Shown: positions 16,340 through 27,342 of the stretch, piece by piece
Position numbering within the stretch: position 1 is the stretch's first letter
Layout: every line of letters starts with the position of its first letter
Origin: Terriglobales bacterium
GTDB lineage: Bacteria; Acidobacteriota; Terriglobia; Bryobacterales; Bryobacteraceae
Assembly: GCA_021372245.1 (NCBI GenBank)
Contig: JAJFUV010000174.1
Span: forward strand, 1 to 64,000
Length of the DNA: 64,000 nt
Direction of reading: 5' to 3'
The notes under the pieces: model-generated
Databases searched by the model: none
Seen by the model: only the letters and a program-made list of their open reading frames with translations
What the model was told of the DNA's origin: nothing
Made by a program: the position numbers and the translations under genes

Positions 16340-18133
16340 ATGACGAACACGAACCGGCTAGCCTCATTGAGCCTCTGCCTCTCCGCGGTTCTGGCGATCT
16401 TGTTTGCGTGGGGCGCCCATGCTCAACCCGGCGCCATCGAGAATGCCGAGCCCACGGTCGTCGGGTTCCCCACCGATTGGCCGGCCGGCCCCGCCCGCGA
16501 CGCGCAACCCATCTGGGCCGCGCCAGGCAAGATCCGGTTCGCGCGCTGGGACGGAGGACGCATCGAAACCGCCAAGGCGATGCTGTCGGGTTGGGTGGGA
16601 TTCAATCCGCCGATCCCGGATTATGTGGACAGCATGACCAACTGGTACACGCCGCACACCGTCCGTCTGCTCAAAGAAGCGGGGGTTAATACCATAACGG
16701 TCACGTTCTCGAACGGGTTCTCGAATCCCACCGAGCGCAACCACCAGGAGCAACTCAAGGAGTACATCGCGCTGTGCCACCGCGAAGGGATTCGGGTTCT
16801 CGCCTACGAATCCATCGCCAACATGTTTTGGGAAGACATGTTCCAGAATGTCCCGGAATCGAAGGACTGGGTGCGCATGGGCCCGGGCGGCAAGCCAACG
16901 CCGTACGGCGCGGGCAGTTACGCCAAGATGGGCCGCATCACGCGCTACATGGCGCGACTGGCGCATCCGGGCTGGCGCGAGTACCTGAAGAAGCGGATTG
17001 ACCTGGCCATCGACGCCGGCGCGGACGGCATCTTCTATGACAACAACTTCAACGAGTACCTGTTCGAAACCTATCGTGAAATGTACCGGTACGGCCTGTC
17101 GCGCAAACGCGACTTCGTGCTGAGCGGCAATTTCCACTCGAACACTTACGTGCTGAACCGCATCACGAATTTGATCAGCACCGAGGACGGGGCCGAGCCC
17201 GGCATTTACGCACCGGCAAACGTCCCGGAGCGCGACGCGGCGAAGAAGCGACTAGCCGGTGTGGGCGACGGTTACCTGGTCACCAACCTGGGGCTCTATC
17301 GTGTGCTCAATGCGCTCAGTAATGGCTGGAAACCGGTCATCGTGGAAGACGGCAAGCGCGAAACCAGTGACCGCCTTGCGCGCCCGATCCCCGCTCGCCG
17401 GCATCAACTGGCGTTGGCCGAGTCTTGGCCTTTGGGCGCGTCCATGCAACTGTTCAGCGAAGGCGCTTTCGCCGACGGCCTCTACCGCGCGCGGCCCGCA
17501 GCCATGGAGATCTGGCAGGCCATAGGCCGCTACAATCGCTTCCACGCCGCGAACGAATTGCTATACCTGAACGCGGCCCCCTGGGCGAACGTGGCAGTGG
17601 TGCTGGACGAATCGAGCGCGGGGGTGGCGGCGTTGAACGCGCTGGCAGCGCGCAACGTGGGCTACCGCGTGATCTATGAGCACGATCTGACTGCAGATCA
17701 CCTCCGGAGCGCACGGGCGGTGGTGGTTGCGGCGGTAGACATGCGCCCCAAGGCCGAAGCGGCGATCGAGTCGTTCAAATCTTCAGGCGGCAAAGTCTTC
17801 CGGTTGAGCGAGAACCCTTCGATCGACGCGCTCGCGCGACAGGTGGCCGCCGCGGCGCCTGCGCCTTTCACTCTCGAAGCCCCGGCCGGTGTTCTGGCGG
17901 TCGCGACGACGCAGAATGCCGGCCAGCGCCTGCTTATCCATCTGCTCAACTACACGGCGCAACCCGCCGGCAAAGTGGGCATCGTGATTCGCGGTCAAGT
18001 GAAGAGCGCGGCGCTGCACAGCCCGGACGAGACCCACGGCGCCATGCGGGTAGACGGCGCGAATATCGAATTACCCTGGCTCGACACTTACAGCGTGATC
18101 GTGGCCCAGATGGAGCGCGCGGTTCAGCCGTAA
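16340..18133 (+). CDS. Secreted TIM-barrel glycosidase-like protein
   Basis: A 597-residue protein with a Sec signal peptide ending near AWGAHA. The first 370 residues read like a TIM barrel of the GH-type clan: LLKEAGVNTITVTFSNGF, CHREGIRVLAYESIANMFWEDMF, DAGADGIFYDNNFNEYLFE. The Asp in FYDN and the Glu in STEDG are candidates for the acid/base pair but are unproven. Residues about 410-500 look like a beta-galactosidase-trimerisation (flavodoxin-like) fold and the end is a small beta domain, as in GH42-like enzymes. A GGAG ribosome site precedes the ATG. It lies 36 bases before glucuronate isomerase, suggesting a role in uronic-acid-containing glycan use. Confidence 0.7.
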   Translation: MTNTNRLASLSLCLSAVLAILFAWGAHAQPGAIENAEPTVVGFPTDWPAGPARDAQPIWAAPGKIRFARWDGGRIETAKAMLSGWVGFNPPIPDYVDSMTNWYTPHTVRLLKEAGVNTITVTFSNGFSNPTERNHQEQLKEYIALCHREGIRVLAYESIANMFWEDMFQNVPESKDWVRMGPGGKPTPYGAGSYAKMGRITRYMARLAHPGWREYLKKRIDLAIDAGADGIFYDNNFNEYLFETYREMYRYGLSRKRDFVLSGNFHSNTYVLNRITNLISTEDGAEPGIYAPANVPERDAAKKRLAGVGDGYLVTNLGLYRVLNALSNGWKPVIVEDGKRETSDRLARPIPARRHQLALAESWPLGASMQLFSEGAFADGLYRARPAAMEIWQAIGRYNRFHAANELLYLNAAPWANVAVVLDESSAGVAALNALAARNVGYRVIYEHDLTADHLRSARAVVVAAVDMRPKAEAAIESFKSSGGKVFRLSENPSIDALARQVAAAAPAPFTLEAPAGVLAVATTQNAGQRLLIHLLNYTAQPAGKVGIVIRGQVKSAALHSPDETHGAMRVDGANIELPWLDTYSVIVAQMERAVQP

Positions 18134-18169
18134 CAGCATCACGCGCCCGGCTCATGCGAAAATTTCTTC

Positions 18170-19565
<1,396 letters not shown>

Positions 19566-19573
<8 letters not shown>

Positions 19574-20648
19574 ACGGACCGTAATCGGGCGACACGCATT
19601 TCCACTGCCGTCCACCGGCCTTTCGAGGCGGGCGTTGCTGGCCGGAACGTGTGGCGCGTGGGGAGCGCACGCCCAGTCGAGGGACATCCCTTCGGATCTC
19701 AAGACCCCTTATAAACTGGACCGGCTCGTGGTTGCACCGGGCAACCGCGAAGGCGAGTTCGACTCGAAGGGCGTCGATTGCCCGTTCGTCTACTACCACG
19801 GCGGCCTGTACTGGATGACGTATATCGGCTTCGACGGCACGGGTTACCAAACGGGACTGGCATCATCCACCGACCTCATGCGGTGGCGCAAAGAAGGGTT
19901 GATCCTTCGGCGCGATCCCTCCAGTCCCGTGACGCGCCATAACGTGGCGCTGACCTGGATCATGCGGGAAAACGACCTGTTCGACCGGGGACACTTAAGG
20001 AAGGTGAACGGGCGCTACCTGGGCACCTATCACGCCTATCCGAACGCCGGTTACGAGGAGGGCCCGGCGGTGATCGGCCTGGCCTGGAGCGAGGACAAGC
20101 GCGAGTGGAAGCTCGATCCGCCGTGCCTCACCAGTGAGGACGCCGCGGACTGGGAACGCGGCGGCTTGTACAAGTCCTGTCTCCTAGAGAACGATGGCAC
20201 GTACTACATGTTCTACAACGCCAAGAACAAGGCGACGCCCTGGCACGAACAGATCGGCGTGGCTACATCCTGCGACCTGAAGACCTGGACGCGGTATCCG
20301 GGCAATCCGATCCTGGCGAACGGGCCGGCCGGCAGCCTGGACGAGATCTTCGCCAGCGACCCCTGCGTGCTGCGCTACGGGGATGTGTGGACGCTCTTCT
20401 ATTACAGCCTGGACAAGCGCGGAGTGGCCCGGGACCTGCTGGCCATGTCGAAGGATTTGAAGTCGGTCACGAAGTGCGACGGCATCCTGGTGGATGTGGG
20501 CCAGCCCGGATCGGTCGACTCCCGATACGCGCACAAACCGTCCATCGTGTGGCGCGACGGAGTGCTGTACCATTTCTATTGCGCCGTGTCGAAAGAACGC
20601 GGACGCGGCATCTCGGTGGCGGCTTCCAAGCCGTGGCCGAAATCTTAG
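19566..20648 (+). CDS. Beta-propeller glycosidase-like protein (GH43/GH130-like)
   Basis: A 360-residue protein. The only suitable start is TTG at 19566, which overlaps the end of uxaC by eight bases and gives a twin-arginine-type leader (LSRRALLAGTCGAWGAHAQS). The rest has the repeating FVYYHGGLYWMTYIG, KVNGRYLGTYHAY, LENDGTYYMFYNAK, YGDVWTLFYYSL, WRDGVLYHFYCAV pattern of a five-bladed propeller, with Asp in VDCPF and Asp/Glu in LDEIFASDPC as possible active-site acids. The family includes arabinanases, xylosidases and mannoside phosphorylases; the substrate is unknown. Placement after uxaC suggests uronate-linked sugar use. Confidence 0.75.
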
Positions 20649-20668
20649 CAGCGGCAGGAGAGTGCGGA

Positions 20669-21673
20669 ATGGCCATTTTTGTGACTGGGGGCGCGGGTTT
20701 CATCGGCTCGCAGTTCGTGCGGGATTGGGTCCGGCTGCACCCGGACCAGCCGCTGATCAACTTCGACAAGCTCACTTACGCCGGCAACCTCGACAACCTC
20801 GCGGAGGTGGCGGCGAGCGCCTCCTACCGTTTCGTGCGCGGCGATATCTGCGATGCCGAGGCGGTGGCCGCAGCCATGCCGGACGGCTGTGACGCCGTGG
20901 TGCACTTCGCCGCCGAATCGCACGTGGACCGCAGCATTCTGAGCGCGGCCGAGTTCGTGACCACCAACGTCCTGGGCACCCAGGTGATGCTGGATGTCGC
21001 GCGCGCCAAAGGCGTAAAGCGTTTCCTGCACATATCGACCGACGAGGTCGGCGGCAGCATCGAACCGGAGCTGTGGTTCGCCGAGGATTCCCCGCTAGCT
21101 CCCAGCAGTCCTTATGCGGCCAGCAAGGCAGCGGCGGAGCATCTGGTGCGCGCGGCCGCGCACACCTTCGGCATGGACGCCGTTATCACCCGCACCAGCA
21201 ACAACTACGGGCCGTACCAGTTTCCCGAAAAACTGATCCCGCTGGCCCTGGCTAACGCGCTGGAGAATCGTCCGATTCCGGTTTACGGGGATGGAATGCA
21301 GGTGCGCGACTGGATTCACGTGGCCGACAACTGCGCGGCGCTGCGCAAAGTGATCGAGAGCGGCAAACCGGGGGAAACCTATCATATAGGAGGTCTTCAC
21401 CCGGTTCCGAACCTGGAACTGTTGCGGCGCCTGCTGGCCGTCCTGGGCAAGAGCGACAGCCTCCTGACCCATGTGAAGGATCGCCTGGGGCACGACCGCC
21501 GTTACGCGGTGGACTGTTCGAAGATCCAGCGAGAGTTAGGTTGGCACCCTACCATCAGCCTGGACGAGGGCTTGCGCGCTACCGTAGCCTGGTACAGCGA
21601 TAACGACGCTTGGGTCCGTCGCGCCCGCAGCGGCGAATACCGTCAATACTACGAACGGGTCTACGGGGCCTGA
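20669..21673 (+). CDS. rfbB: dTDP-glucose 4,6-dehydratase-like epimerase/dehydratase
   Basis: A 334-residue extended SDR. The start at ATG 20669 is followed by the Rossmann motif GGAGFIG (7-13). The catalytic set Thr124-Asp125-Glu126 and Tyr149-x3-Lys153 (YAASK) is complete, with SNNYGPYQFPEKLIPL and IHVADNCAAL as in RmlB. The usual STDEVYG segment here reads STDEVGG, so one conserved Tyr is lost. The enzyme makes dTDP-4-keto-6-deoxyglucose for rhamnose and related sugars; the other rml genes are not adjacent. It follows the propeller gene by 20 bases. Confidence 0.9.
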   Translation: MAIFVTGGAGFIGSQFVRDWVRLHPDQPLINFDKLTYAGNLDNLAEVAASASYRFVRGDICDAEAVAAAMPDGCDAVVHFAAESHVDRSILSAAEFVTTNVLGTQVMLDVARAKGVKRFLHISTDEVGGSIEPELWFAEDSPLAPSSPYAASKAAAEHLVRAAAHTFGMDAVITRTSNNYGPYQFPEKLIPLALANALENRPIPVYGDGMQVRDWIHVADNCAALRKVIESGKPGETYHIGGLHPVPNLELLRRLLAVLGKSDSLLTHVKDRLGHDRRYAVDCSKIQRELGWHPTISLDEGLRATVAWYSDNDAWVRRARSGEYRQYYERVYGA

Positions 21674-21744
21674 TCATTTTCCACTTTCTGCCCGCGCCGT
21701 CTGGGTCTACACTGTAGGTGGACGTTTTCCGTGGACCCTCGTCG

Positions 21745-21759
21745 CGGCCAAATTGGCCG
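21745..21759. promoter_or_regulatory. 15-bp palindrome next to a ribosome site
   Basis: CGGCCAA-A-TTGGCCG is a perfect palindrome that ends four bases before the AAGGAGGA ribosome site (21763-21770) of the YbaK-like gene. It could be an operator or a hairpin in the mRNA leader. Confidence 0.35.
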
Positions 21760-21775
21760 TTGAAGGAGGACTGTG

Positions 21776-22252
21776 ATGGCCCTGCTGGAACGGCTTCTCG
21801 ACTTCCTGGCCCAGAGCCAGGTAGCCTACACGCATCATAGGCACCCCACTGCATTTACAGCGCGAGAGGTGGCGTCGCTCGAGCATCTGCCGCCGCACGA
21901 ATTCGCCAAGACCATCGTATTCCATGGCGACAGCGGGTATGCCATGGCGGTCGTGCCGGCCGACCGGAAAATCGACCTTCAGGAACTCCGCGCCCTGCTT
22001 GGAATGAACCGCATCCGGTTAGCCACCGAGGGCGAACTCGCCGGCCTGTTCTGCGAATGCGACCTGGGCGCCATGCCGCCGTTCGGCAACCTCTGTGGGA
22101 TGAGCGTGTACGTCGATGCGCAACTGGCCGCCGAGGAGTACATCGCCTTCAATGCCGGTACGCATCGGGATGTAATCCTGATGAAGTTCCGGGATTATGA
22201 AAGGATCGTGGGCCCGTCCATCGTGCACATGGCGCGCAGCGCTGCAGCTTAG
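21776..22252 (+). CDS. YbaK/EbsC-type aminoacyl-tRNA deacylase
   Basis: A 158-residue single-domain protein of the YbaK/ProX family, which hydrolyses mischarged aminoacyl-tRNA (for example Cys-tRNAPro or Ala-tRNAPro) in trans. Visible family segments are AYTHHRHPTAFTAREVAS at the N terminus, HEFAKTIVFHG with the conserved Lys, AMAVVPADRKIDLQELR, and LGAMPPFGNLCGMSVYVDA with the GxxPPFG loop. The ATG at 21776 has a strong AAGGAGGA site; a GTG just before it is less likely. The stop overlaps the convergent gene by four bases. Confidence 0.9.
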   Translation: MALLERLLDFLAQSQVAYTHHRHPTAFTAREVASLEHLPPHEFAKTIVFHGDSGYAMAVVPADRKIDLQELRALLGMNRIRLATEGELAGLFCECDLGAMPPFGNLCGMSVYVDAQLAAEEYIAFNAGTHRDVILMKFRDYERIVGPSIVHMARSAAA

Positions 22253-23352
22253 GCCGGGGTGCGGAACGGCCCGCTACGTAATGCGTCGAACAGTTCGGGC
22301 GTGAACGCGCCCCCGTGGAACAGCGCGAAGCCCGCGGCGCCCGCTTCTCGCGCGGCGTCTATCTGGCGCAGAATTTCGGCTGTCGTGTTCTTACCGCCGC
22401 TCCAGACAAAACCCAGACCCGCGTAAACCGGGCAATCCGAACCGATGTCCCGGATGGTCATGCCCAGGCGCTCGCGGAATCTGGCTGTGTCGCTGACATA
22501 GACCTGCGCGGCGTAATAGTCCAGCCAGCCGGCTCGAGCCCAGCGGCCCCAGTCGCGACCCTGGGCGCGCTCGCGGCGGTAATTGAAGCCGCCGTTCGCG
22601 GAGAAGGTGAGCTTCGGGAAGCGCTCTTTGAGCGCCGCGCGCAGTTCGGTCATGAAAGCGCTTGTCCCCAGGCAGCGGAAATTCTCGGCTTCCTGCGAGG
22701 CTAACCGCCCCACCAGCGGCACGCCGTGGAGCTTCTCGAATACCTCCCGGCACAGGTCGCAGAGGCAGTTGTCCGGGTAATCGTACCCCGGTTCCTCGAT
22801 GTGTACACCTGCGAGCTTCGGGTAGCGGGCGCAGATCCGCAGCAACAGTTCGCGCTGCCAGCGCCGGGCAGGGTAATACTGCGGGCAGCAATCGTTCCAT
22901 CGCCGGGGCACCTTGACCCCGGTCTTCGGGTCCGGACGGTATTCGTCCAGGCGAACGGCGGCCCACTGCGGATCTCCGCCCACCCGAGGATCGAAGTCCG
23001 AACTCCCCCGATTCCGGTAGGCGGTGAAGGAATACCAGATCTCGACCGGGATGCCGCGCGCGGCCGCCTCATCGATCAGAACACTGAGCACGTCCCAGCG
23101 GGCCGTGGGATGCGCCTCGCGGTACAGATCGTTCTCCAGGGCGACCAGGAAATCGCTCGGAACCCAGGGCAGAATCAGGTTGAAGTTGGCGGAGGCGAAG
23201 CGCGCCACAGCCTCCCGCACGAGCTTGCGGCCCTCGGCTTCGGGGGCCTTGAACATATTCTCCGGATGAATCCAGACGGCCCGTGCCTCCCGCTTCGAAG
23301 TGGGGGCGGCTACAGCCGCCGCCGGCAGTGTAAGGAAGCTACGCCGTTGCAT
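22249..23352 (-). CDS. Family-10-like glycosyl hydrolase (GHL10/DUF187-type), secreted
   Basis: A 367-residue protein with a short leader (MQRRSFLTLPAAAVAAP). The body resembles the GHL10 glycoside-hydrolase-like family: REARAVWIHPENMF, FNLILPWVPSDFLVALENDLYR, AAARGIPVEIWYSF, PKLAGVHIEEPGYDYP, YYAAQVYVSDTARFRERLG, and AAGFALFHGGAFTPEL. The Glu in IEEPG is the best candidate catalytic residue. The C-D-L-C pair in DNCLCDLCREVFE suggests a metal site or disulfide. Probably acts on cell-wall or environmental polysaccharide; exact substrate unknown. Confidence 0.75.
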   Translation of the reverse strand: MQRRSFLTLPAAAVAAPTSKREARAVWIHPENMFKAPEAEGRKLVREAVARFASANFNLILPWVPSDFLVALENDLYREAHPTARWDVLSVLIDEAAARGIPVEIWYSFTAYRNRGSSDFDPRVGGDPQWAAVRLDEYRPDPKTGVKVPRRWNDCCPQYYPARRWQRELLLRICARYPKLAGVHIEEPGYDYPDNCLCDLCREVFEKLHGVPLVGRLASQEAENFRCLGTSAFMTELRAALKERFPKLTFSANGGFNYRRERAQGRDWGRWARAGWLDYYAAQVYVSDTARFRERLGMTIRDIGSDCPVYAGLGFVWSGGKNTTAEILRQIDAAREAGAAGFALFHGGAFTPELFDALRSGPFRTPA

Positions 23353-23380
23353 GCTCCCAATGGTACTATGCGGATGCCGG

Positions 23381-26300
23381 CTAAGGCTCCACGGCGATGG
23401 TGGTAACCTTCATCCCCTGCTCGAGGCTGAACGTGTTCCGGTACTGGAGCAACACGATCACTGCATTGGGAGATACCGGCACAAAGAGCTTGGGAATCCG
23501 CACGTTGATCTGCCAGACACCGACCAAGCCGGGCGCCAGGCCCGAGTACTCAATGGCGTTCGCCGCGACAGGTATTCCGTCCAGGGACACCTGCAAGGTC
23601 CCCTCCGTTGGGACCAATCCACTGGAAAGTGTCCCGTCCGGCGGAGAGTTGGGGACCTTACCCGGACCAGTACCAAACAACTGTATCACCTGGTCTTTCT
23701 TGGCCCGGTTCGTCGGAGAATTGCGGGAATTGTCCTGGTTCAACGCGGCCACTTGTCCGCCACCCGATCCGTCATTCGTGAACAGGGCGGGAGAGGAATT
23801 CCGGACAGTAATCGTCTGCGCACCCAGGATCTGGTCTTTGGAAGGATTTACCACCTGCACTTCGACAGTGCCCGAATCGGCAATGTTAGAAGGCATTTGA
23901 AAATTGATCTGGCCGGGAGAGACGAAAAACAGGGGTGCGGGACTGTCATTTACCAACACCTGGATGTCGGCGAGCGTGGTGGGCAACGGCAGTGGGTTGG
24001 CCAGCTCGTTGAAGCTCTTGATCACGGACCCATAAGTGTTGCCCGCCGGCCAGATCGACCCAATCATGCCCGCCGTTGCCCGCGTACTGTAATTGGCTGC
24101 ATTCGTGACAGTGAGGGCTGGAAAAAAGAAGTCCACGCGGTTGGTGGCCTCCGCCGCCAGCAGGTTGTCGAATCCATCCATGGTAACTGCCGTGGAAGTG
24201 GCGGCGTACACGTAGCCATTGCTCGCGTAGCCCCCCGTGTACAGGTTGTCATAGCTGGGCCAGCGGCGTAGTTGCGTCGTATTGCCTGGATCCGCGATCC
24301 AGATCGCCCCTGTCGTTCGGCTCACAAAAACGCCTTGCGGCTGGCTCAAGCCCTTGATGGATTCGGCAGCCGAACCACCGAACGTAGGCTGTTGCCAGAC
24401 AGCGCCGAAGATCGAGACCCGGTAATTGCCCCTATCGCACACGTACAGGCGGTCGCCCGTGTCGAACGCGATGCCGCGCGGCGAATTGAACTTATTGTCC
24501 GCCGGCCCGGAACCAGTACTAGCCGCGTCGATCTGGCCGTAGACTTTCGCGGCGGACTGCCCGTTCTGGAATCCATTGGTGGGGTCGTTTTGGAACAGGA
24601 GCACGCGGTTGTGCGCCATATCGGAAACCGCCAGGCTCCCATCATTGGAGAACGCCACGCCAAAGGGCCGGTACAAAGTGCGCATATTGGCCACGTTCCC
24701 CAATTGACTTGTAAAACTTGTCTGGCCAAGCACCATATTGGCGGCCTGCTCCTGCTTCTGGAAGGGAGTCGGGAAGCGCAACACCCGGCCATTGCCGTAA
24801 TCGGCCACCCACAGATTTCCGCCGGAATCCACGGCTAAGCCCATGGGGCTGTTCAGCCCGAACTGGTTCGGCTTGGTGGAATCGTCCGTAGGATAGTTGA
24901 TCAACGACCTTTGGAAGCGGTAGTCGTCGTTGCCCTGGCCGATCACAAGGTCGGCTTTCTGGCCGGGCCGCACTTTACGGGCATCCTTGAACCCCAGGAT
25001 GCGGTTGTTCCCCGTGTCGGCGACGTAGAGCCGCGGCGGGTCGGACTTGGCGTCCACCGCAATCCCGCCACCGGAGTTGAAGCGGAACTCGCGGCCTTCG
25101 ATGAGATTCACTGTATCGAACTGAAAGCCGTCCTGCCCCAGTACGCGCTGGGCTGCGAAACTGGGCAGATCGCTCGAATTGCTCGGATCGCTAAAGACGA
25201 GCACACGATGGTTGTCCGAATCGGCGACGAACAGCATGCCTCCGGCGTATGCGGCCGCGATTGGTCCGGCCAGAGTGAAAGCGTTCGGCTCGGTAAGGCC
25301 GCGGTTAGGGGTAGTAGAGTTGAAGTCCACTTGACCGATTACACCGCTGGCAGCGGGCGACATCACCGTTGGCGTCTCCGCCGGCCAGGAATCGAAATTC
25401 GAGAACCGCAGGATGCGGCTATTGTACGTGTCGATGACGAAGGGCAGATACCCGATGGTGAACACACCTTCGGGCGGGTAGTAGGAATTGTTCGCCACCG
25501 CGCCAAGGCTGGTGTTGCTGGGCACATACGAGTCGGGGACAACGCCCATGACACGGGAGGCGGATTTTCCGGTGGAGTACGGCGGGGTATACACGAGGAC
25601 GCGGTTCAACGCGTCGCACACGAACAGGCGCCCCGCCTGGTCCAGCGCCAGGCCCGACGGATTCGCGAGGCCACCTTTGATCCTCCGGTCGCCGCCCGTG
25701 ACCTGGCTGTTCTTGGCATCAAACGAGACCTGTCCCAAAACCATGTCCGCCGCCGGCCCATTCGACCCGTAATCCAGCAAGGCGGTGGGGTAGCGGAGTA
25801 CGCGGTGGTTGCCGGGATCGGAGGCATACAGATTGCCTTGGCTATCGAACGCCAGGCCGCTACGGTACACATAGCTGCTGCCTTGGTTGAGCGCAAGAGT
25901 CTTGGCCGACGGCAGCGTCAGGCCCTGGTTGGTAGAGTTGGCGCTGAATGTGTTCTGGCCAATCACCATGTCGGGCAAAATGGAATCGGCCGGCTGCTCG
26001 AACGGCTTGGGGAAACGCAGGATGCGGTTGTTGCCGGAATCCGCCACGTAAAGGTTCCCTTTGGCGTCCACCGCGATCCCGGTCGGGGAAGTCATGCCCG
26101 TACTTACACTGGTACTCGGCCCCAGCGCGCTGGTAGCATACTTGCTTGCCTGCCCGATGACGAGATCCGCGAACGCACCGTTGGCGAAAGTGGCCGCGTT
26201 ACGCCAAGCCAGGATCCGGTTGTTGCCGGTATCGGCGACATAGAGGATGGGAGGCGTCACACTCGTATCCGCCGCAATGCCCTGCGGAGAGTTGAATTCA

Positions 26301-26455
26301 CGGCCTTCCACCAGGTTCGAGGCACCAGTCACCAGGGTAAGCTGTGGGTGACCTACAATGCGCGAAGGATTCGGGTTAAACGTCGTCTCTGCACAGAGCC
26401 GTCCTGTGGCGAGAGCCGAAACCAGAACGATAGCGGCAAGTTGCAGTCTTTTCAT
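23381..26455 (-). CDS. Secreted NHL-repeat protein with TIGR03437 C-terminal domain
   Basis: A 1024-residue protein with a Sec signal peptide. About ten NHL-type blades occur between residues 40 and 770, each with a version of G-I-A-V-D-x-x-G-N-L-Y-V-A-D-x-x-N-N-R-I-L-R-F, giving one or two six-bladed propellers. Residues about 785-1020 match the TIGR03437 domain typical of Solibacter-group secreted proteins: APLFFVSPGQINFQMPSN, ALNQDNSRNSPTNRA, QLFGTGPGKVP, GLAPGLVGVWQINVRIP. NHL propellers bind proteins, nucleic acids or glycans; the function here is unknown. It is divergent from mqnA; a perfect GCCTCCGGAGGC palindrome lies between them at 26506-26517. Confidence 0.85.
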   Translation of the reverse strand: MKRLQLAAIVLVSALATGRLCAETTFNPNPSRIVGHPQLTLVTGASNLVEGREFNSPQGIAADTSVTPPILYVADTGNNRILAWRNAATFANGAFADLVIGQASKYATSALGPSTSVSTGMTSPTGIAVDAKGNLYVADSGNNRILRFPKPFEQPADSILPDMVIGQNTFSANSTNQGLTLPSAKTLALNQGSSYVYRSGLAFDSQGNLYASDPGNHRVLRYPTALLDYGSNGPAADMVLGQVSFDAKNSQVTGGDRRIKGGLANPSGLALDQAGRLFVCDALNRVLVYTPPYSTGKSASRVMGVVPDSYVPSNTSLGAVANNSYYPPEGVFTIGYLPFVIDTYNSRILRFSNFDSWPAETPTVMSPAASGVIGQVDFNSTTPNRGLTEPNAFTLAGPIAAAYAGGMLFVADSDNHRVLVFSDPSNSSDLPSFAAQRVLGQDGFQFDTVNLIEGREFRFNSGGGIAVDAKSDPPRLYVADTGNNRILGFKDARKVRPGQKADLVIGQGNDDYRFQRSLINYPTDDSTKPNQFGLNSPMGLAVDSGGNLWVADYGNGRVLRFPTPFQKQEQAANMVLGQTSFTSQLGNVANMRTLYRPFGVAFSNDGSLAVSDMAHNRVLLFQNDPTNGFQNGQSAAKVYGQIDAASTGSGPADNKFNSPRGIAFDTGDRLYVCDRGNYRVSIFGAVWQQPTFGGSAAESIKGLSQPQGVFVSRTTGAIWIADPGNTTQLRRWPSYDNLYTGGYASNGYVYAATSTAVTMDGFDNLLAAEATNRVDFFFPALTVTNAANYSTRATAGMIGSIWPAGNTYGSVIKSFNELANPLPLPTTLADIQVLVNDSPAPLFFVSPGQINFQMPSNIADSGTVEVQVVNPSKDQILGAQTITVRNSSPALFTNDGSGGGQVAALNQDNSRNSPTNRAKKDQVIQLFGTGPGKVPNSPPDGTLSSGLVPTEGTLQVSLDGIPVAANAIEYSGLAPGLVGVWQINVRIPKLFVPVSPNAVIVLLQYRNTFSLEQGMKVTTIAVEP

Positions 26456-26559
26456 GGAATTATGATTAGCGCCCGCGGGATGCGCCCTCCTAGAACCTTA
26501 TCACGGCCTCCGGAGGCGCGCAATCGCGTATTTACCCGAGCCAATGATAAACTTGTGGC

Positions 26560-27342
26560 TTGAAACACCTCGAATTCTCCTCCCTTCGACGCCGCGTGAG
26601 CGCTGTCAGTTACCTGAATACAGTACCGTTAGTCTGGGGCATGCTGCACGGAGCCCAGAAGGGCCTCTTCGACCTCACGTTCGATATCCCGGCCGATTGC
26701 GCGCGGCGACTGGGGGCAAACGAGGCCGACATCGGTATTGTCCCGGTAGCGGCGCTGGCGGAACTGGGGCTCGACGTACTTCCCGGCGCAGGCATCGCCG
26801 CGTACGGCCCAGTGCGTAGCATCCTACTGATTTCAAAGGTCCCCGTCAAGGAGATCCGGACGCTGTCGCTGGACACGAGTTCCCGCACCAGCGTTAAGCT
26901 GGTCCGCATCATCCTGCGCGACCGCTACGGCGTCACGCCGCGTTGCGTCAGCATGCCGCCGGATCTTCCGGCCATGCTCGCCGAGGCCGACGCCGCGCTG
27001 GTGATCGGCGATCCGGCGCTGCACATCGATCCACGCCAAGCCCCGCACACGGCGCTCGACCTGAGCGAAGAATGGCTCGAAATGACCGGTCTGCCGATGG
27101 TCTTCGCCGTGTGGGCCGGACGGCCGGGAACCGTCACACCCGAGATCGAGCAGGCTTTCCGCGATTCGGCCCGCTTCGGCGTCGAGCACATCGAAGACAT
27201 CGTAGTGTGCGAAAGTGAACCTAGGGGGTTCAGTCAGGAATTCGTGCGCGAGTACTTCGCCCACAACATCATCAATGAGTTGACCGAGCGGGAATATGCG
27301 GGGCTGCGCCGGTTCCTGGAACTTGCCGGGACACTCGAATGA
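26560..27342 (+). CDS. mqnA: Chorismate dehydratase, menaquinone biosynthesis
   Basis: A 260-residue protein of the MqnA family, a periplasmic-binding-protein-like fold that converts chorismate to 3-enolpyruvyl-benzoate, the first step of the futalosine route to menaquinone. Landmarks are VSYLNTVPLVWGML, FDIPADCARRLGANEADIGIVPVAAL, LDTSSRTSVKLVRIIL, DAALVIGDPAL and the C-terminal YAGLRRFLELAG. The open frame starts at a TTG (26560); a GTG at 26596 (giving MSAVSYLNT) is an equal or better start. The stop overlaps the ATG of mqnC by four bases, so the two are translationally coupled. Confidence 0.93.
   Translation: MKHLEFSSLRRRVSAVSYLNTVPLVWGMLHGAQKGLFDLTFDIPADCARRLGANEADIGIVPVAALAELGLDVLPGAGIAAYGPVRSILLISKVPVKEIRTLSLDTSSRTSVKLVRIILRDRYGVTPRCVSMPPDLPAMLAEADAALVIGDPALHIDPRQAPHTALDLSEEWLEMTGLPMVFAVWAGRPGTVTPEIEQAFRDSARFGVEHIEDIVVCESEPRGFSQEFVREYFAHNIINELTEREYAGLRRFLELAGTLE

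Noticed and set aside
23500-26400. DNA tandem repeat or CRISPR-like array in the NHL gene
   Set aside because: The periodicity is at the protein level (NHL blades); the DNA copies are diverged and the frame is continuous.
24911-26563. 550-residue plus-strand open frame
   Set aside because: Antisense to the NHL-repeat gene, reflecting its regular codon pattern in GC-rich DNA.
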